From an uncultured Campylobacterales bacterium (GTDB lineage Bacteria; Campylobacterota; Campylobacteria; Campylobacterales; Arcobacteraceae), in assembly GCA_947494995.1 (NCBI GenBank), contig CANLWY010000004.1, positions 62,001-126,000 of the forward strand: 64,000 nt of DNA. Direction: 5' to 3'. How positions within the stretch are numbered: position 1 is the stretch's first letter; each line of letters starts with the position of its first letter. This document shows positions 61,649 to 64,000 of this stretch, one piece after another. The notes under the pieces were generated by a model that was not told the origin of the DNA, ran no database searches, and saw nothing but the letters and a program-made list of their open reading frames with translations. Made by a program: the position numbers and the translations under genes.

Positions 61649-62796
61649 ATATGCTCTCTTTTTTAGGTGAAACACCAACTATAGCATTAAGAAATGCACA
61701 AGAAGAGTGTGGTGAAGAAGCAATTGTAATATCAACAAAAAAAATATCGAGTATACAAGATGGAAATAAGGATATGTATGAGGTTGTTGTAGCACTTGAA
61801 GATGAACAGCAGCCATTAAAACAGCATACAAAAGAAGTATCTACAATTCCACAAGTAAAAAATGAACCAAGTTTTAATGCAAAAGTGTATGATTTTAAAG
61901 AAGAGATTCTTAAAATGCAAGATGCAATCATGCAAGTACAAAAATCTCTTTGGGATCCAAAAAGTCAATTGTATGATTTAACTATACCTCCTGAGTTTGT
62001 AGATATATATAATCTTTTTGAGCAAAATGAGTTTGATCAAGAGATGACTTACACTATTATGAAAAAAACTATTAAGCAACTACCTGTTGCTCTTAAAGCA
62101 AATCCGAAAAAAGTAAATGATTTTTTTAAATTAGTTTTAAGAAGAATTATTCCAATTAAGCAAGAAATCCCTTTAAGAAAACATCAAAGAAAAATTATAA
62201 TGATGGTGGGACCAACAGGAGTAGGAAAGACTACAACTATTGCGAAACTTGCTGCAAGATATGCTTATAAGTTAGGGCAAAACTATAAAGTGGGGATTGT
62301 AACTTTAGATTCATTTAGAGTTGGTGCAATTGAACAATTGCAGGCTTATACAAATATTATGAGACTACCTTTAGAAGTAGTTAAAAAACCAGAAGATTTA
62401 GTTGAAGCTCTTCTTAGGCTTAAAGATTGCAACTATATTTTTATTGATACTGCTGGTTCATCACAATATGATGTTGATAAAATTGAACTTATAAATGAGT
62501 ATCAAGAAAGAGTTAATGAACTACCTATTGAGAAAGTTTTAGTTCTTCCTGCAAATGTAAAGCACAGCGATTTAATAGATATTTATACAAACTATTCAAG
62601 ACTAAATATTGATTTTTTAACTTTTACTAAGTTAGATGAAACGAAAACTTTTGGAAATCTTATCTCTTTTGCTCATAAGACAAAAAAATCAATAACTTAT
62701 TTTTCTATAGGTCAAAATGTACCTGATGATTTAATAGTTTCAGATTCAAGTTTTTTAATTGATTGTTTTATGAATAATGGCTGTGAAAGGAGATAG
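61645..62796 (+). CDS. flhF: Flagellar SRP-like GTPase FlhF
   Basis: 383 residues. A short basic N-terminal domain begins MLSFLGETPTIAL. The G domain has P-loop GPTGVGKT (189-196), LDSFRVGAIEQL, DTAGSS and TKLDETKTFG. FlhF recruits early flagellar parts to the cell pole and sets placement. It is paired with FlhG, which limits flagellar number. The DTAGSS motif is the FlhF version of DTAGR. Coupled to flgA by ATGA. Confidence 0.94.
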   Translation: MNMLSFLGETPTIALRNAQEECGEEAIVISTKKISSIQDGNKDMYEVVVALEDEQQPLKQHTKEVSTIPQVKNEPSFNAKVYDFKEEILKMQDAIMQVQKSLWDPKSQLYDLTIPPEFVDIYNLFEQNEFDQEMTYTIMKKTIKQLPVALKANPKKVNDFFKLVLRRIIPIKQEIPLRKHQRKIIMMVGPTGVGKTTTIAKLAARYAYKLGQNYKVGIVTLDSFRVGAIEQLQAYTNIMRLPLEVVKKPEDLVEALLRLKDCNYIFIDTAGSSQYDVDKIELINEYQERVNELPIEKVLVLPANVKHSDLIDIYTNYSRLNIDFLTFTKLDETKTFGNLISFAHKTKKSITYFSIGQNVPDDLIVSDSSFLIDCFMNNGCERR

Positions 62797-62799
62797 CTA

Positions 62800-63615
62800 T
62801 TGTTTAATGCAATTTCTTCACAAGCTAGTAAGCTTATTAATCTTACAAAAAACAATACTCTTAACTCTAAAACAAAAATAATAACAGTAACTTCAGGAAA
62901 AGGTGGAGTTGGTAAATCTACATTTACTGCAAATATTGCATATTTACTTGCAAAAAGAGGATTTAAAGTAGCAGTAATTGATGCAGATATAGGTTTAGCA
63001 AATATGCAAGTACTCTTTGATGTTAAACCAATATTAACACTTTTTGATTATATTGAAGGACGAAATACTATAAATGAAGTTATTTCGGATACCTCATACT
63101 CAAATGTATCCTTAGTTGCGGGGAAAAGTGGATATCAATATACAAACTTAAAGAATTCTCTTGTTTTAAGTAGAGTAGTTGAAGATATAAGAGATCTAAA
63201 TAGATATGATATTGTTTTGATAGATACAGGTGCAGGATTAAATGAACATGTACAAGAGTTCTTAGCAGTTTCTGATAATATTTTAGCCCTTACAACTACA
63301 GATCCAGCAGCATTAACTGATGTTTATGCTTTAATGAAACTACTCTCAATTGATAAAGAAAAACTACTTTTATGTTTTAATCATACAAGAAATTTTCAGA
63401 TAGGGGAAACAATTGCCAATTCTTTGGTTAATTTAGCTAAAAAAAATAGGTTAAATTCAAATTTTATGGTAAAATATATAGGTAATGTCTCGAGCTCCGC
63501 AAATATTTCTACAACTTCAAGGCTTAGAAAACTATTTGCACATGAATTTGGAAATGATGAAATAACTAAACAACTTCAAAGGGTTATTGATATATTACTA
63601 ATTGATATTAAGTAA
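62800..63615 (+). CDS. flhG: Flagellar number regulator FlhG (MinD-like ATPase)
   Basis: 271 residues from TTG 62800 with AAAGGAG at 62786-62792. The deviant Walker A KGGVGKS (34-40), IDADIGLANMQVLFD and IDTGAGL motifs are intact. The N-terminal SSQASKLINL (7-16) fits the Q-A-x-x-L motif that stimulates the FlhF GTPase. It should set one polar flagellum together with FlhF. Confidence 0.93.
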   Translation: MFNAISSQASKLINLTKNNTLNSKTKIITVTSGKGGVGKSTFTANIAYLLAKRGFKVAVIDADIGLANMQVLFDVKPILTLFDYIEGRNTINEVISDTSYSNVSLVAGKSGYQYTNLKNSLVLSRVVEDIRDLNRYDIVLIDTGAGLNEHVQEFLAVSDNILALTTTDPAALTDVYALMKLLSIDKEKLLLCFNHTRNFQIGETIANSLVNLAKKNRLNSNFMVKYIGNVSSSANISTTSRLRKLFAHEFGNDEITKQLQRVIDILLIDIK

Positions 63616-63671
63616 GGTTTGTTTGTGTTTGTATTGGCATTTAACATTTTTTTATCTAGTACAGGGATAGT

Positions 63672-64000
63672 ATGGTAGTAGAAAAATTTTCACAAAGTGT
63701 GATAAATAGTGGAGTATTTAGATTATATATTGCCACTGGTTTTTTTGCCACTCTTATTTTCTTTGTAGTAAATGCAGATTTATACACGCCACTTGAAATG
63801 ATATTTGGAATTATCGGTGTAACGGTAGTTTTAAAAGGTGTTTCAAATATGATGCTTTCACTAATAATTTTACTTTTTAATCTTGATAATAAACGAAATG
63901 AATTAAATTTTAAATATAATGAAGAAAAGATAAATACAATGATGGCTGAGCTTGGTGTGCAAGAAGCACAAAATATTGCAAAAAAAGTAAATAAAAGTTA
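63672..64000 (+). CDS. Small membrane protein, cut by window end
   Basis: ATG 63672 with AGGG at 63663-63666. At least 109 residues are visible with no stop before 64000. Two membrane helices (about 18-34 and 44-68) are followed by a charged helical tail. No family recognised. Position after flhG is usually occupied by fliA and other late genes, so this could be an unrecognised flagellar protein or a neighbour. The 56 bases before it hold no other gene. Confidence 0.6.
   Translation, partial: MVVEKFSQSVINSGVFRLYIATGFFATLIFFVVNADLYTPLEMIFGIIGVTVVLKGVSNMMLSLIILLFNLDNKRNELNFKYNEEKINTMMAELGVQEAQNIAKKVNKS

Noticed and set aside
63619-63678. 19-codon hydrophobic frame starting with TTG after flhG
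   Set aside because: The Shine-Dalgarno is too close to the TTG and the frame overlaps the real start at 63672. Most likely chance.
41900-63700. Sigma-54 (GG-N10-GC) or FliA-type promoters in the flagellar genes
   Set aside because: I scanned the intergenic gaps by eye and saw only TATAAT-type boxes; no convincing sigma-54 or sigma-28 sequence was found, so none is annotated.

Overview
The window looks like chromosomal DNA of an Arcobacteraceae bacterium (Campylobacterota; Arcobacter and relatives). The reasons are the very low GC content, Lys/Asn/Ile-rich proteins, frequent TTG starts behind good Shine-Dalgarno sequences, and -10 boxes that mostly lack a -35 box. Family-level similarities also point to Campylobacterota, as does the gene block glyQ / nif3-like / flgZ-like / waaA / RluA-family, which as I recall matches Helicobacter pylori HP0960-HP0956. 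I see no rRNA or tRNA gene, insertion sequence, prophage or CRISPR array. Species identity is inferred, not proven.

Layout. 1-3859: the end of a tungstate/molybdate-type ABC permease, then a five-gene ECF nickel importer (nikK-M-L-Q-O) behind a promoter whose -35 region is covered by an inverted repeat. 3914-10459: small metabolic and accessory genes (GNAT, amino-acid racemase, SGNH hydrolase, an isolated NosD-like beta-helix protein, YwbE/YaiI, a LysE exporter, a SigZ-type sigma factor, an endonuclease/phosphatase-fold protein). 10532-18156: a DUF234 protein that seems to lack a normal start codon, an FkbM methyltransferase, a Cache-type histidine kinase divergent from a lone periplasmic binding protein, an alpha/beta hydrolase and a chemoreceptor. 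18157-21729: a 528-base intergenic region and the str operon rpsL-rpsG-fusA, with no tuf after it.

21805-41776: a periplasmic protein with four SPOR-like repeats, nadK, recN, an ankyrin-repeat protein, a large chemoreceptor (twin Cache, zinc-binding CZB domain, terminal CheR-tether-like pentapeptide), a U32 protein, a GT9-like protein, purE, a glutaredoxin, the glyQ block, and ffh-rpsP-khpA-rimM, where a long hairpin precedes rpsP and the usual trmD/rplS are absent. 41921-64000: a flagellar and chemotaxis locus. Leftward from a divergent promoter run flgG, a very basic small protein and a membrane SPOR/coiled-coil protein. Rightward run cheY, a CheZ-like phosphatase, flgF, flgB, fliF, fliG, fliH, fliN, flgD, two hook-type paralogues, a membrane coiled-coil protein, a TPR periplasmic protein, a FlaG-like protein, fliY, a PomAB-like stator pair, a flgJ rod-binding gene, a FlgN-like gene, a short flgA, flhF, flhG and a cut-off membrane protein.

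The flagellar genes together encode the MS ring, C ring, part of the rod, hook, stator and the polar placement pair FlhF/FlhG, plus the CheY on/off switch. The most interesting parts are proteins without a textbook role inside this locus (TPR, coiled-coil and SPOR proteins) and the CheZ-like protein, which carries a FliM-like CheY-binding peptide at its N-terminus plus several degenerate copies. I found no recognisable sigma-54 sites. Visible promoters here are sigma-70-like -10 boxes.
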